From Phoronis ovalis (taxonomy: Eukaryota > Phoronida > Phoronidae), in assembly GCA_028565635.1 (NCBI GenBank), contig JAOXYB010042393.1, positions 1-12,800 on the forward strand: a DNA stretch of 12,800 nt, in the 5' to 3' direction. The translations under genes and the position numbers were made by a program. Under the pieces are notes generated by a model. It was not told the origin of the DNA, did no database searches, and saw only the letters and a program-made list of their open reading frames with translations. Shown in pieces: positions 1 through 9,005 of the stretch (its first letter is position 1; the number at the start of each line of letters is the position of its first letter).

Positions 1-126
1 CTTTTTATTTGTTATATTTGAAGATATTTAGTGTAAAAAGAGTACAATATGTTAATTTATTTTAATTCTGCTTTAACGCCACCTTTCGGATAACAGCTTA
101 GTGCTTCCCAGTGAATTTAATAGATG

Positions 127-140
127 TCCGATATATCGGA
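127..140. repeat. 14-bp perfect palindrome
   Basis: TCCGATATATCGGA equals its own reverse complement. It is followed by GATAATTATC, and both TCCGATAT and GATAATTATC recur in the tandem array that begins about 1 kb downstream. It may be a stray fragment of that repeat or a chance AT-rich palindrome. No function can be assigned. Confidence 0.5.
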
Positions 141-190
141 TAATTATCTAATCACCTAGCAGGCACTATAGTAATTACATTGAATCTTAC

Positions 191-290
191 TTTAAACTAC
201 TTTATAGCTGAGATTATTGCATCAGTATAATATTTTTTTAGATATATTGGTCTCAGTTTATAGTTGAAGTATTTTAAACTACTTTTTAGC
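191..290 (+). repeat. short direct repeat pair, 82 bp apart
   Basis: An 18-base word, TTTAAACTACTTTATAGC at 191-208, returns at 273-290 with one mismatch. Nothing links it to a gene. It may be the trace of a local duplication. Confidence 0.5.
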
Positions 291-482
291 GAGTGTTTAA
301 CCAAAGTATTATATATTTGTAGAACATCTGAACATGTATATAAATTTATAAGTAAAGTTAGCTCTTTTCAGTAGTTCTTGGCCTTTAAAAGGGCCGGTGG
401 GTTTTATTTTTACAATAACTCTCACCACTTTTCTGAGTTGATTATTATGTCACCTGAAATGTGATGAGCGTGTATCGTAACC

Positions 483-604
483 CACGTGTCAACATTTCTC
501 GACTCCAGCTGCTTTGAGTTGTCTAAACTCTACCATGTGACCAATCAGCACATAAGTCATAATTGCACCTGGTATGCTGTTAACATACTAATTAAATTTA
601 TAAA
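483..604 (+). promoter_or_regulatory. promoter-like cluster (E-box, CCAAT, TATA-like)
   Basis: CACGTG lies at 483-488, CCAATCAG at 541-548 and TTTATAAA at 597-604, in the order and spacing of a class II promoter. The TATA-like word is only 28 bases before the ATG of a signal-peptide-like ORF at 632, so the 5' UTR would be almost nil. In AT-rich DNA this cluster could be chance. It is offered as a possible relic of the promoter of the decayed locus downstream. Confidence 0.2.
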
Positions 605-631
605 CTGTGCGAATCTGCGTCTTGTTGAAAG

Positions 632-736
632 ATGCCATTTCTTTTGTTTTTTCTAGTGATTTCCTGTATAGGACTCAGTAGTCTTGAGTCTTTTCAGAAG
701 CACTTTTGTACGATCAGCCAGTATCTCTCTCCTTGA
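632..736 (+). other. short ORF resembling a signal peptide
   Basis: A 34-codon ORF begins MPFLLFFLVISCIGLSSLES. It has a hydrophobic core ending in small residues, as in a secretory signal peptide, and then reaches TGA at 734. A second open stretch in another frame covers about 740-887, with no ATG before its hydrophobic segment. Together these could be the first exon and a frameshifted remnant of the repeat-protein locus that follows, but I found no clean splice junction joining them. It could equally be a chance ORF. Confidence 0.2.
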
Positions 737-924
737 CATGTTACTGGTGTTATACGCTAATCGGGACGCTAACCCTAAACCTGCATATGACTCGGTCGAG
801 TTCTTAAATCCGTTTATAATGTTCTTGTTGTTATGGCAATGTTGTTATTATTACAGCAATGTAAATACTTTGTTTGTGATAATATAAATTGGTTAACATC
901 ATTTATAAACAGGAATCTTAACTA

Positions 925-1911
925 ATGGCAGCTATGAAAGTATATAAGGGATTTTATGTGGATATTTCTACAATTGTTTCAATATTGGTTTTAACGAAGC
1001 ATTTTCAACAGAAAGTTCCTAACAGGTATAAACTTATTTCACAGTATGTCTCTGAAAAAAGAAATTCCTCAAATTTTCCTAAGATTCCCATTGGACAGAA
1101 ATATGTGGATTTTGTCGACACGCCAGATAACTGTAAGAAACAAATTGATTTAATTACAAAAGTATAATTATAATTATCGAAAATATCCAAATTATCCAAT
1201 ATCTAATATACCAGATTTGCAAGGAGTATGGCCGCTAGATGGTGTTGCTAATTATCAAAAATATCCAATTTTCCGATATCTAATGTAGATTTGCAAGGAG
1301 CATGGCCGCGGGATGGCATTAATAATTATCGAAAACATCCAAATTATCCGATATCTAATGTAGATTACCATGGAGTATATGGCCGTGTGGTGGCGTGGAA
1401 GCTTGATATCGAAAATATCCAAATTACCCGATATCTAAAGTAGATTCACAAGGAGCATGGCTGCGGGATGGCGTTGATAATTATCGAAAATATTCAAATT
1501 ACCCGATATCTAATGTAGATTACCAATAAGTATATGGCCGTATGATGGCGTGGAAGCTTGATATCGAAAATATCAAAATTATCCGATATCTAATGTAGAT
1601 TACCAAGGAGTATGGCAGCAAGGTGGCGTGGAAGCTTGTTATCGAATATATCCAATTTATCCGATAGTCTAATGTAGCTTCTCACGGAGTATATGACCGC
1701 GGGGTAAGCTATCTCGATATTATTATCGAAATTATCGTTTTACAGTATCGATTATCCGATATCTAAACTCGATATTTACATTGATAATTTAGCATCTAAA
1801 ACTATCGGCAACGATGTTACATCGGAGATATGTGTACAAAAAGTCCTTGAAACTGTAGACAAAATATTGACTGCAAGTGAACCGGTTTTAGAAATTAAAA
1901 ATATTAAATAA
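925..1911 (+). pseudogene. decayed gene for a Tyr/Asn/Pro-rich tandem-repeat protein
   Basis: I do not recognise the family. An open block of 80 codons starts at ATG 925 (MAAMKVYKGFYVDIS) and stops at 1165, on the edge of a tandem repeat. One frame over, the repeat reads as protein from 1166 (NYNYRKYPNYPISN, then LQGVWPLDGVANY). It shifts again at about 1270 through a lost base, giving PISNVDLQGAWPRDG and NNYRKHPNYPISNVDYHG. It then shifts repeatedly because some units carry two extra bases. The last degenerate unit (YSIDYPISKLD) returns to the first frame and runs into an open tail, NLASKTIGNDVTSEICVQKV onward, ending at TAA 1909-1911. An AATAAA lies at 2049. The ends share one frame and the repeat continues into the tail as protein, which argues for a former single coding exon. 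Several frameshifts and stops argue that it is dead. Assembly error in the repeat or a never-coding satellite are the alternatives. Confidence 0.4.
1174..1790 (+). repeat. tandem array of 74-80 bp units with A/B alternation
   Basis: Units start at about 1174, 1252, 1326, 1406, 1481, 1561 and 1639, with a degenerate eighth from about 1715. Their lengths are 78, 74, 80, 75, 80, 78 and about 76. Each holds the core TTATCGAAAATATCCAAATT, then CCGATATCTAATGTAGAT, an AAGGAG block and a GGCCG block. Two subtypes are visible. B units (1252, 1406) end GGATGGCRTTRATAA. A units (1326, 1481, 1561) end GTGGAAGCTTG(A). Units 2+3 and 4+5 therefore form two dimers of 154-155 bp. The array covers the middle of the decayed coding locus. 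Confidence 0.9.
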
Positions 1912-2945
1912 TACATAATTTCTGTCCAAAACTTCCTATAAATGTCAGAAAGGAGATCTCAGGATTTGTAAGCATATAAGTTGATACCTTTTTGGTGAAT
2001 TGTTTTTTGAATGGTGAACGATGAATAGCACTATACACTATGACCGGAAATAAATGCGCCAAGTTTTATTTGAAGAATTTTGGTTACTAATTAGAAAATG
2101 AGATGTGAAAATAGTTGTAATGGCATTTCTAAAATTATCTTCTTAATGTATGTCGTCTATTTAGGTTTACGGGGCTAGTCTTTTACCCTTCCCAATATCA
2201 AATGGTAATGAGATTTCAATTTTTGGATTACTTAATACAGTTTTTCTGCCATTTTAACAATTTTAAAGTTTTAAGTAGAGTGTAAAATTTTAATATTTTA
2301 GTTTTGAATCATTTTTTGATGAAATAGATATTTTTTTACTTTTATTAATGTTATGAAGGTAGATTAAAATATCACACATTTTTGATAATTTTAGTGAATT
2401 TCAGAAAGTCAGTAGAAAGCATTTTTTAATTCATCCATTTTTTTAAATACAGTTTTACAGTTTCAGACAAATTCTCTCTCTATGCAAATGTATTTTAGGA
2501 AGTGGTTTGTCATGTGATACAAATTTTAATTTATATTTAATCTTTTTATTGAAAGTAATACAATTCTAAGAACACCCCTATATTTAGGTGGGCCAGAATG
2601 GCTACCATCTTGAGTTTTTCCAGATACAAAATTTGATATTTTAAAAATTTCAAGCATGATTAAAAGATTTTTTGGCTCTATTTCCTTTTTCTAAACTGCC
2701 TTAAATCCCCAAAAAATACTAAATTTCAGAATATAAACATTATCAATGAAAGATTGGTTTTATTAAATTTTGCCAATCCAATATGTCTTCACTAATGTAT
2801 ATAAATCATTGTTCTAACATGATACCATCTTTGGGCTTATGTGATGGACAAAAATTGACTAATCTTTGTTGTAATATTCTTTATTTCTCATGCTGTTCTA
2901 TGCAGTAAAAACCTGTTTGTACAATCAAGCTTCATTTTCCTGTAG
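1912..2945. other. AT-rich intronic sequence, no gene seen
   Basis: This stretch is rich in T and A runs, with no long ORF, no RNA-like fold I could identify and no repeat beyond simple tracts. By the phase of the ALKBH1 exon at 2946 it lies within the intron before that exon, together with the whole left end of the window. It ends in a good pyrimidine-rich acceptor (TTTTCCTGTAG). Confidence 0.6.
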
Positions 2946-5541
2946 GTTTTTCATTTATTATAAACCCTTTCCTGCCTGGTTATCAGAGATATTGGGTGAA
3001 GAGATGTGCTGCTGATTTCTCACGTAAACCAAACCTTACTAATCTGGATATGCACATGAAGTTGGACAAGGAATGTGATCTTTGGCAAAAGTAATGGAAT
3101 AAGTTTTAAAACATGCTTTTCAGCATAAAGAGCATCCCGGGGACACTTGGCCTATTTATGGGGTAGGCCCAGACCTCAAAACCCTATACCCGTTGCAAGC
3201 CAGCCATGGCAAAAAACATACCCCCATTGTTCAAAAAGATGGCTAAAACATATCCTGTATGTTGTCAGGAAAGATGGCTAAAAGTATACCCCTTAGTAAC
3301 ACCCATTGCAAAAAACACCCTTTATAAGCAAACATGATTTTCGGGACCCGTTGTTAGATTTGCATGACCCGTTGTTAGCAGTATGCTAAAAATATTCCCC
3401 GTTGCGAGCATCTAGGTCTGAAATATATACCCCGTTGCAAGCAGGGACCCTGAAAAACCGTACCCCATAGGGCAGCACATATGTATAACCACTTTAGATG
3501 GCCGTGCCCCCCCCCCCGGAGAGCATCCAACATTCAATGTCACTATCCCCGTCACTACGCTTTGTCCTTTGGTTATGGTACTTAACTAGTTTCCTGTTCT
3601 TAATACATAACATAATAGCAAGTGTTAAAGCTATATCTCAAATTCAGATTTGAGCATATTTCAATATGGGAAGTAAAAGTCCACTATATGGCCCCAGTAA
3701 ATCGAGTAAATCACTATGATCTGTATAACAGTACTGACATGTTGTGGACATGTAAAAGTTATCATCACATCAGTTGCAGCAGCTTGGTGTTGTCTCGTGT
3801 ACCTTAAAGTTCATAGTATGAAAAATAATCATGTTTATATGTAGCTATTGCAGAGGATGTGATGAGGATCTCATGGAAAAACTAAGATGGGTCACGCTTG
3901 GATACCACCATGACTGGAACACTAAGGTAAGTAACTTAATGTTTATTTGTGATGTAGATATAAGCCAAGGTTCCTTGATGTCTTTAGTATCTACTAGTAA
4001 ATTGTCTAGAATCAGTGCTAGTTTTAGACTGGGTTTATTTGGAGAATTTTATTTTTCTGTAGTTTTACAGCTAAGAAATATTAAGTTGGAGTCTTATCCA
4101 AACTAAGTTCACACTGTAAATTTCTTTAATTTGGAGATATTATTAGAAAAATAGCATATTTATAAAAGCAGTAAAGATTTGAAGAAAACCTTATTTTAGC
4201 ATGGTTTGCTTTTTGTTTAAATAAATATGAATGTTGATAAAATACAGTTTAAACTGTTTAATATTTAAATTAAATTCCCACTAGTGCCGGTTCATAAAAT
4301 ATATAACTATACAGACCTTTTTCATTACATATTACAGGAATACTCTGAAGATAACAAGTCTCCTTTTCCAGAAGATCTTGCCTCACTGTCCCAGCATGTG
4401 GCGACATGCCTAGGTTATTGTGACTTCCAGGCTGAGGCAGCCATTATTAATTATTACCATATGGGCTCAACCCTAGCGGGACATACTGATCATTCTGAGA
4501 GAGATCATGAGGCACCTCTCATATCCTTTAGGTAAGTTTTAACAGATTTTAGTTTCGTGCAGTCAATAAAATTATTATTTTTTGAGAAAATGGAGTGTGT
4601 GAATTTTGAAAGTGAAAGAAAGGTTCAAGTTCTAACATTCTTTAAAATGGTTCTTATCATCGAATTGTGTTACTTGAGAATGTAACCCTTTATGACATAT
4701 TATGATATTATATCTACGGGACATGTTGGGGCTGTGTATAACTTATAAATCTAACTTGTAAATATAAATTATATATATTATAATTATACAATTGATGTTG
4801 TAACAAATGTATTTCGGATTACCAAACATTTCATGGAATGCGCAATTAATTTTATTACTAATAAAAGTTATGGTAGTTTGTTAAATTTGCTGATATAAAC
4901 TACTACTACAATGATAGTATGGAGTGCATATTTGTAATATTGTTTAGTTGTAACAGTCTCTGCATTTCATCCTGAATGGGTAGAGAAGAAGGAACAATGA
5001 TAACTGTTTATTTTCTGTTTACAGTTTTGGTCAGTCAGCCATATTTCTGCTAGGTGGCATCACTAAAGACATTAAACCTGTTGCCATGTACATACACAGT
5101 GGGGACATTATTGTTATGGCAAACAAAGCTAGACTTTGTTATCATGCCATTCCACGCATTACACCGTCTCCTAGTGGCTTGCTGGATCAATGTTTTAATC
5201 TGTTACTAGGTGTCAGTTGTACACAGTGTGGTAAACTGAAATCTGAAGATATTTCAGTGGATAAATTATCAAAAAGATTGAAGTTACAAGATTCTAACAA
5301 CAAAAAGGAAGTGTGTGATATTTCCCCAGTTTTGATCTCAGACAGTTCAAAAGCAGAATGTTCTGCAGAACATCCGTGTTTAGAAGCAGCTGTTATTGAA
5401 AAACATTGTAGTTGCCATGGTGATAATATTAGGACACTGGATTCACTTGATTGGACACATTATAAGAAATATTTAAGATGTTCCAGGATAAATATGAATG
5501 TCAGGCAGGTACTAAAACCTGGACATGCTTCACTGACATAG
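2946..5541 (+). CDS. ALKBH1, Fe(II)/2-oxoglutarate nucleic-acid dioxygenase (3' four exons)
   Basis: ALKBH1 family enzymes oxidatively demethylate nucleic acids; known substrates include tRNA m1A and 5-methylcytosine in the mitochondrial tRNA anticodon, and DNA 6mA has been proposed. Exons are 2946-3090, 3854-3926, 4338-4531 and 5025-5541, all with GT-AG borders and matching phases, giving 309 residues. Exon one reads FIINPFLPGYQRYWVKRC, as in vertebrate ALKBH1. Exon two gives LRWVTLGYHHDW. Exon three carries INYYHMGSTLAGHTD with iron ligands H122 and D124 (numbered within this fragment). Exon four carries FGQSAIFLLGG, the distal ligand H178 in CYHAIPR and the 2-oxoglutarate end RINMNVRQVL with R292 and R298. 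All catalytic residues are present. The N-terminal exons are missing and must lie left of the window, as the first exon starts inside a codon. The segment between H178 and R292 is much longer and more Cys-rich than in human ALKBH1, the linker before LRWV is shorter, and the C-terminal tail is nearly absent. Confidence 0.95.
3129..3528. mobile_element. 382-bp non-autonomous insertion with 9-bp target-site duplication
   Basis: AGAGCATCC occurs at 3129-3137 and again at 3520-3528. The 382 bases between are unlike the AT-rich surroundings. The ends are weak inverted repeats: the left begins CGGGGACAC..GGCC, and the reverse complement of the right begins CCGGGG..CAC.GGCC with an 11-C tract expanded inside it. 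Just inside, TATGGGGTA (left) matches the inverse of TACCCCATA (right). A 9-bp duplication is typical of Mutator-like transposons, but the class is inferred. It has no coding capacity. It sits in an ALKBH1 intron, 38 bases after the donor at 3091. Confidence 0.55.
3187..3470 (+). repeat. degenerate minisatellite, about 32-33 bp period
   Basis: The unit is roughly TACCCCGTTGCAAGC, then a variable spacer, then ATGGCTAAAAACA. Copies start near 3187, 3219, 3251, 3287, 3365, 3395, 3428 and 3461. Clear ones are ACCCGTTGTTAGCAGTATGC at 3367 and TACCCCGTTGCAAGCAGGGA at 3428. It fills the core of the insertion described for 3129-3528 and is probably internal to that element. Confidence 0.7.
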
Positions 5542-5812
5542 AGATTTCACAAATGCTAATTATTATAATAACTATATGTGCCATGTAAATTTCTCTGGAC
5601 TTTTCACCAAGAACTTATATTACTAATAAAAAGATAATTAATTAACAAATAACTATGTTTCACTTTTAACAGAACATACTGGGTAAGTACAATGTATATC
5701 ATGTAAAGAAATGTCTGATAGTGAACTGTTGATGAAGGAGATATGCTGACGGTGAACTGTAATTTGTACATGAAATACATGGCAGATACTTCAGTACCTC
5801 ATTAATTTTGGC
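5542..5812. other. convergent intergenic spacer with 3' UTRs
   Basis: This is the short gap between the stop codons of ALKBH1 (+) and the methyltransferase (-). It must hold both 3' UTRs. No canonical AATAAA is evident on the minus strand, so the methyltransferase transcript may use a variant signal or extend past this gap and overlap ALKBH1. Confidence 0.6.
5625..5630 (+). terminator. polyadenylation signal for ALKBH1
   Basis: AATAAA lies 84 bases after the ALKBH1 stop codon, which is a normal distance for a polyadenylation signal in a compact 3' UTR. There is no competing AATAAA between the stop and this site. Confidence 0.6.
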
Positions 5813-7080
5813 TTATTGCATACAGTTCAGTTGCTTTTTGGCTGCAAAAGTTACTGTTTCACTGCCATTGCCAGTAGATTCTATAAGTGATAGGTTGTTA
5901 CGAAACCAGTCTCCACTATGTAATCCAGCCTCCTGAATGGCTTGTCGAACATCAATTTCATCTAGGGACAGTACGGGATATTTATGCCCACCACTTTCCC
6001 AAATTGTTTCGTGGAGATTTACAACCATTACTAAAATACCATTGGGCTTGAGCAGATTTGCAAGTTTCTTTATGCCCTTTTTGTATGATTCAAAATCTTG
6101 ACAAGGCACTCTCACTACATGAGAAGCGATGACAGCGTCGTAATCCCGAGGACAGTCGGAGCCTAATAGAGGATCGTCTTGTAGGATATCGCATGGAATA
6201 ACAGCTTTGATGGAGCTACGAACGCGATCTTCAATATTTTCGGGGGTAGTACTGGAAAGTACAAAAGTTAGCTATGATCATGTTTAGAATGACATTTTTA
6301 CTGTAGTCTGATTGGTATTGTTTTGCTCCAGGTTTCACGTCTTTTCGTTTTATAGGATAATGTATTGTGACAAGAAATGTAGTATGCGTCGAGCTATGTG
6401 TTACAGCAAATGCATATGTACTGTAACGCCAACATCTTATTTATTCCAGTAGAGACTCTTGTCACATAAGACCCCTTTTTCATTATCAGTACTCTTGCTT
6501 CGAATAAAAGCCGAATAAAGGATTTATAAATCTTTTAACGAAGATTTTAAAAATACTGCGTATTACCCATTAGCTTCTTTTTGTGACGTTAGCTCGCAAA
6601 CTAACGTGTAATCCATACAACCAGGTTCATTATTTATCCACTTCGTGATCTCTTCACAGCTTTTATCCACGTAATCTGCCATGTAGATGTTCTTATAAAC
6701 GCGACTAGCAGCTATTACATTTGCAACTATGGGACCACAACCAAAGTCGAGTAGAGAACCATTAGGTATTGGATCTAATGAGAAAAAAAGCCAAAGCTAA
6801 AATAAATTTTAGAATGGTATATGGTAATACAGGACAGGCAGAGATACATGTTAGGTTTTGTAGGTATATTACATGTATTAAGTACTTTGTACTAAATATA
6901 AAATACCAGGCATCATGTTAGTGGTTCATAATATGAATACATACCTTGCTTCCCAAAAATAAAGTGCATCCGTTCAACAAGTCGATGCTTCCTGGACGAA
7001 GAACTTTTGATATCAGAACTACTAAATTTCTCATAATAAATTCTAGGATCCCACGTGTTTTTAAAATTACTTGCTTCCAT
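5813..7080 (-). CDS. NNMT/PNMT/TEMT-family SAM-dependent methyltransferase
   Basis: The family transfers the methyl group of S-adenosylmethionine to small amines (nicotinamide, phenylethanolamines, indoleamines) in the cytosol. Exons in transcript order are 7080-6945, 6774-6567 and 6251-5813. All borders are GT-AG and the phases close exactly, giving 260 residues, close to human NNMT. The ATG at 7080 is the first in frame after a stop at 7123-7125. Residues 11-19, DPRIYYEKF, match the family N-terminal motif with the SAM-contacting tyrosine. SAM motif I is LLDFGCGP (53-60). The acidic motif YMADYVDKS (76-84) would bind the ribose. LLKPNGILVMVVNL (181-194) is the motif III strand. The positions where NNMT has its substrate-pocket aspartates carry other residues here (V192/N193 and the VVRVPC segment near 160-165), so nicotinamide is not the assured substrate. 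Invertebrates often have many paralogues of this family, with unknown substrates. The gene is convergent with ALKBH1 and divergent from the gene at 9006. Confidence 0.92.
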
Positions 7081-7125
7081 TTCTGTCGAATCGCCAGAAC
7101 TTCCCAAACAACAGAAGGGAATTTA

Positions 7126-9005
7126 ACTGTCGTTACATACTTTATAATAAGATCAGATAAACTTAATGCTAACAGGACGCAAAGGTTATTGATAAATTTG
7201 TAAGTCTTATCTTAGTAATACGGAATATTTCTGCGAGGTAATTTTGTTATCCTTTCTACAATACCTAAACCGGCCTAAAAATTTGACAGTTTTATAAGAG
7301 CAGAAAAAATAATGTTATAATTTAGAATTCTGTAGTATGTTTTATAATCCCGGTTTATAACTTATTATATATAGAGTTTGTTTTCTGGTCAGGAGTACAT
7401 GTACTAAAATATAGGGGGCCAGTACCGTTCAGCACAATTTACTGGAACTGTAATTTACAATGAACTTCTTGTCAAATTTTGGAAAGTTAAATGAAAAGAT
7501 AACATAGCAAAAGTATAAATTTTTGGAACGGTAGTAACGTGAAGACTATGCAAATTTACTTTTCCCATCTGACTCATGATTATGTAATCAGCAAGGGGAA
7601 CTTTTTGGGTAAAAGCTCACTTTTTTCAAAGCACAATAAAAATCCCAAACTTCAATGCATACATGTACACATTTGTTGAATTTGTTAGTTTTATAACGTA
7701 TTTCCGTATGAAAACGGAGCTGAAAAAGTAGCATGATACATAATAAGTAAACAAAATTTTGAAGTTTCTATGAGTTTGTTGACGTCTACAATAATCAGAA
7801 CAATTAGGATGGCAAACGTATGCAACTAACCTTCCATCCACTTGCATAGTTATATAATAGTATAAAAAGGTCCCAAACGTTGTGCAAAAAAATATCAAGT
7901 AAATACTGAAGATTATTACAGTGTAATTGAATTTTCGTGCTGGCATGAACACTAAAATATTTTGCTATTCTAGTTTAAAGATTACAACTGGAAAAATAGA
8001 AAAATACCCAATCACAACATACAATATTTGTACTTTTACCTTTTAGTTCAAATAATTCTATCAAATCTTAGTAAATTTCAACTTATTAAAAAAATGTTTT
8101 CAATCTATCCCTCAATAATCTCTCTTTCTAATAAAAAAGCCAAAGTAAAGAAGTAAAAAAATTGATGAATAAAGGGTAGAGAACTTTTCAGCCTGCCTGT
8201 GCCTGGAGTGTGGCTGTTGATGTTTATAAAATAAAATTCTATCGTTAGTTAGAAGACTTAATCCGATCAACTTGTGCGTCATTTGATCTAGCGAAACTCT
8301 TTGTTAAAAATCAGCTATTCGTCGGCCAAGCAAACAATATTACAAACAGTTTTAAAAGCAAGGGGAGTGTTTTGCTTCCAGAGTATTACATTGTCAAAAT
8401 GTTAAAAAAATAAATATGTCGCTGCAGTACTGCTTATGTGCCATAAACTTTATTGAACATAATTTCCTACTGTGTGCATTCTTATACAAAACATTGTATT
8501 GCCTTTATAAAGCAGATCATTGCATATCGCTGTTTGCTATTTTTCTAAATTTGTTTACTCAGATTATTTAATCCGTTTTCATGTACGTTTGGAAGTTTAT
8601 TTAGTCAAGTGCTATGTCGCGAACATTTAATATAGTGTACTGTACTCGTGTACATTATAAAAAGCTATTAAACCGTATATAAAAGAAATGAAAACTATAA
8701 TACAATAGTGTATATGACATTCGAAAAAGATCAAATACGTTTAATGGTACTAAACAAAGCAAACCTATATCTTAAAATTGTGCATATTTACTGGTTTGCA
8801 AAGCAATTAATACTTTAAGCAAGTTAAATATTGTCAAGGTCGTTTTCCAATTATAACTTCAATTATAAACAAGTCAGTTATTCGATTAAAATGGAGTTGA
8901 AGCAGTGTGTTCTTCCAGGATGATTTTAATTAAACTAAACTTTGAGTTTTATTTTTTGCTGTCAAATCAAAGTAACTACTCTAGTGTTCCCGAAGTTTTG
9001 TTAAT
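7126..9005. other. 1.9-kb divergent intergenic region, nothing firm
   Basis: The region lies between the methyltransferase start and the signal-peptide exon at 9006, so it should hold both promoters. It is AT-rich. I see no convincing TATA/CCAAT arrangement close to either start, no tandem repeat and no transposon ends. The longest ORF (minus strand, ATG at 7946 down to 7626) is low-complexity hydrophobic sequence and is not called as a gene. Confidence 0.5.

Noticed and set aside
372-400. Near-palindrome GGCCTTTAAAAGGGCC
   Set aside because: It is an isolated weak hairpin with no adjacent gene start or repeat family, not enough for a regulatory call.
1005-1199. Minus-strand ORF opposite the repeat-protein relic
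   Set aside because: It is a shadow of the plus-strand open block. Only the plus strand continues meaningfully through the tandem repeat.
3622-3807. 61-codon plus-strand ORF in the ALKBH1 intron
   Set aside because: It shows no similarity to the ALKBH1 linker and no acceptor and donor in the needed phase. The flanking exons already join in frame without it.
7420-7535. Inverted words ACCGTTC and GAACGGT about 100 bases apart, as possible transposon ends
   Set aside because: Only seven or eight bases match, with no flanking duplication and no extension of the pairing. Such matches are expected by chance.
7626-7946. Minus-strand ORF of about 106 codons with hydrophobic stretches
   Set aside because: It lies in AT-rich spacer, its composition is dominated by Phe/Tyr/Ile codons expected by chance, it has no recognisable domain, and it has no splice context or homologue I know.
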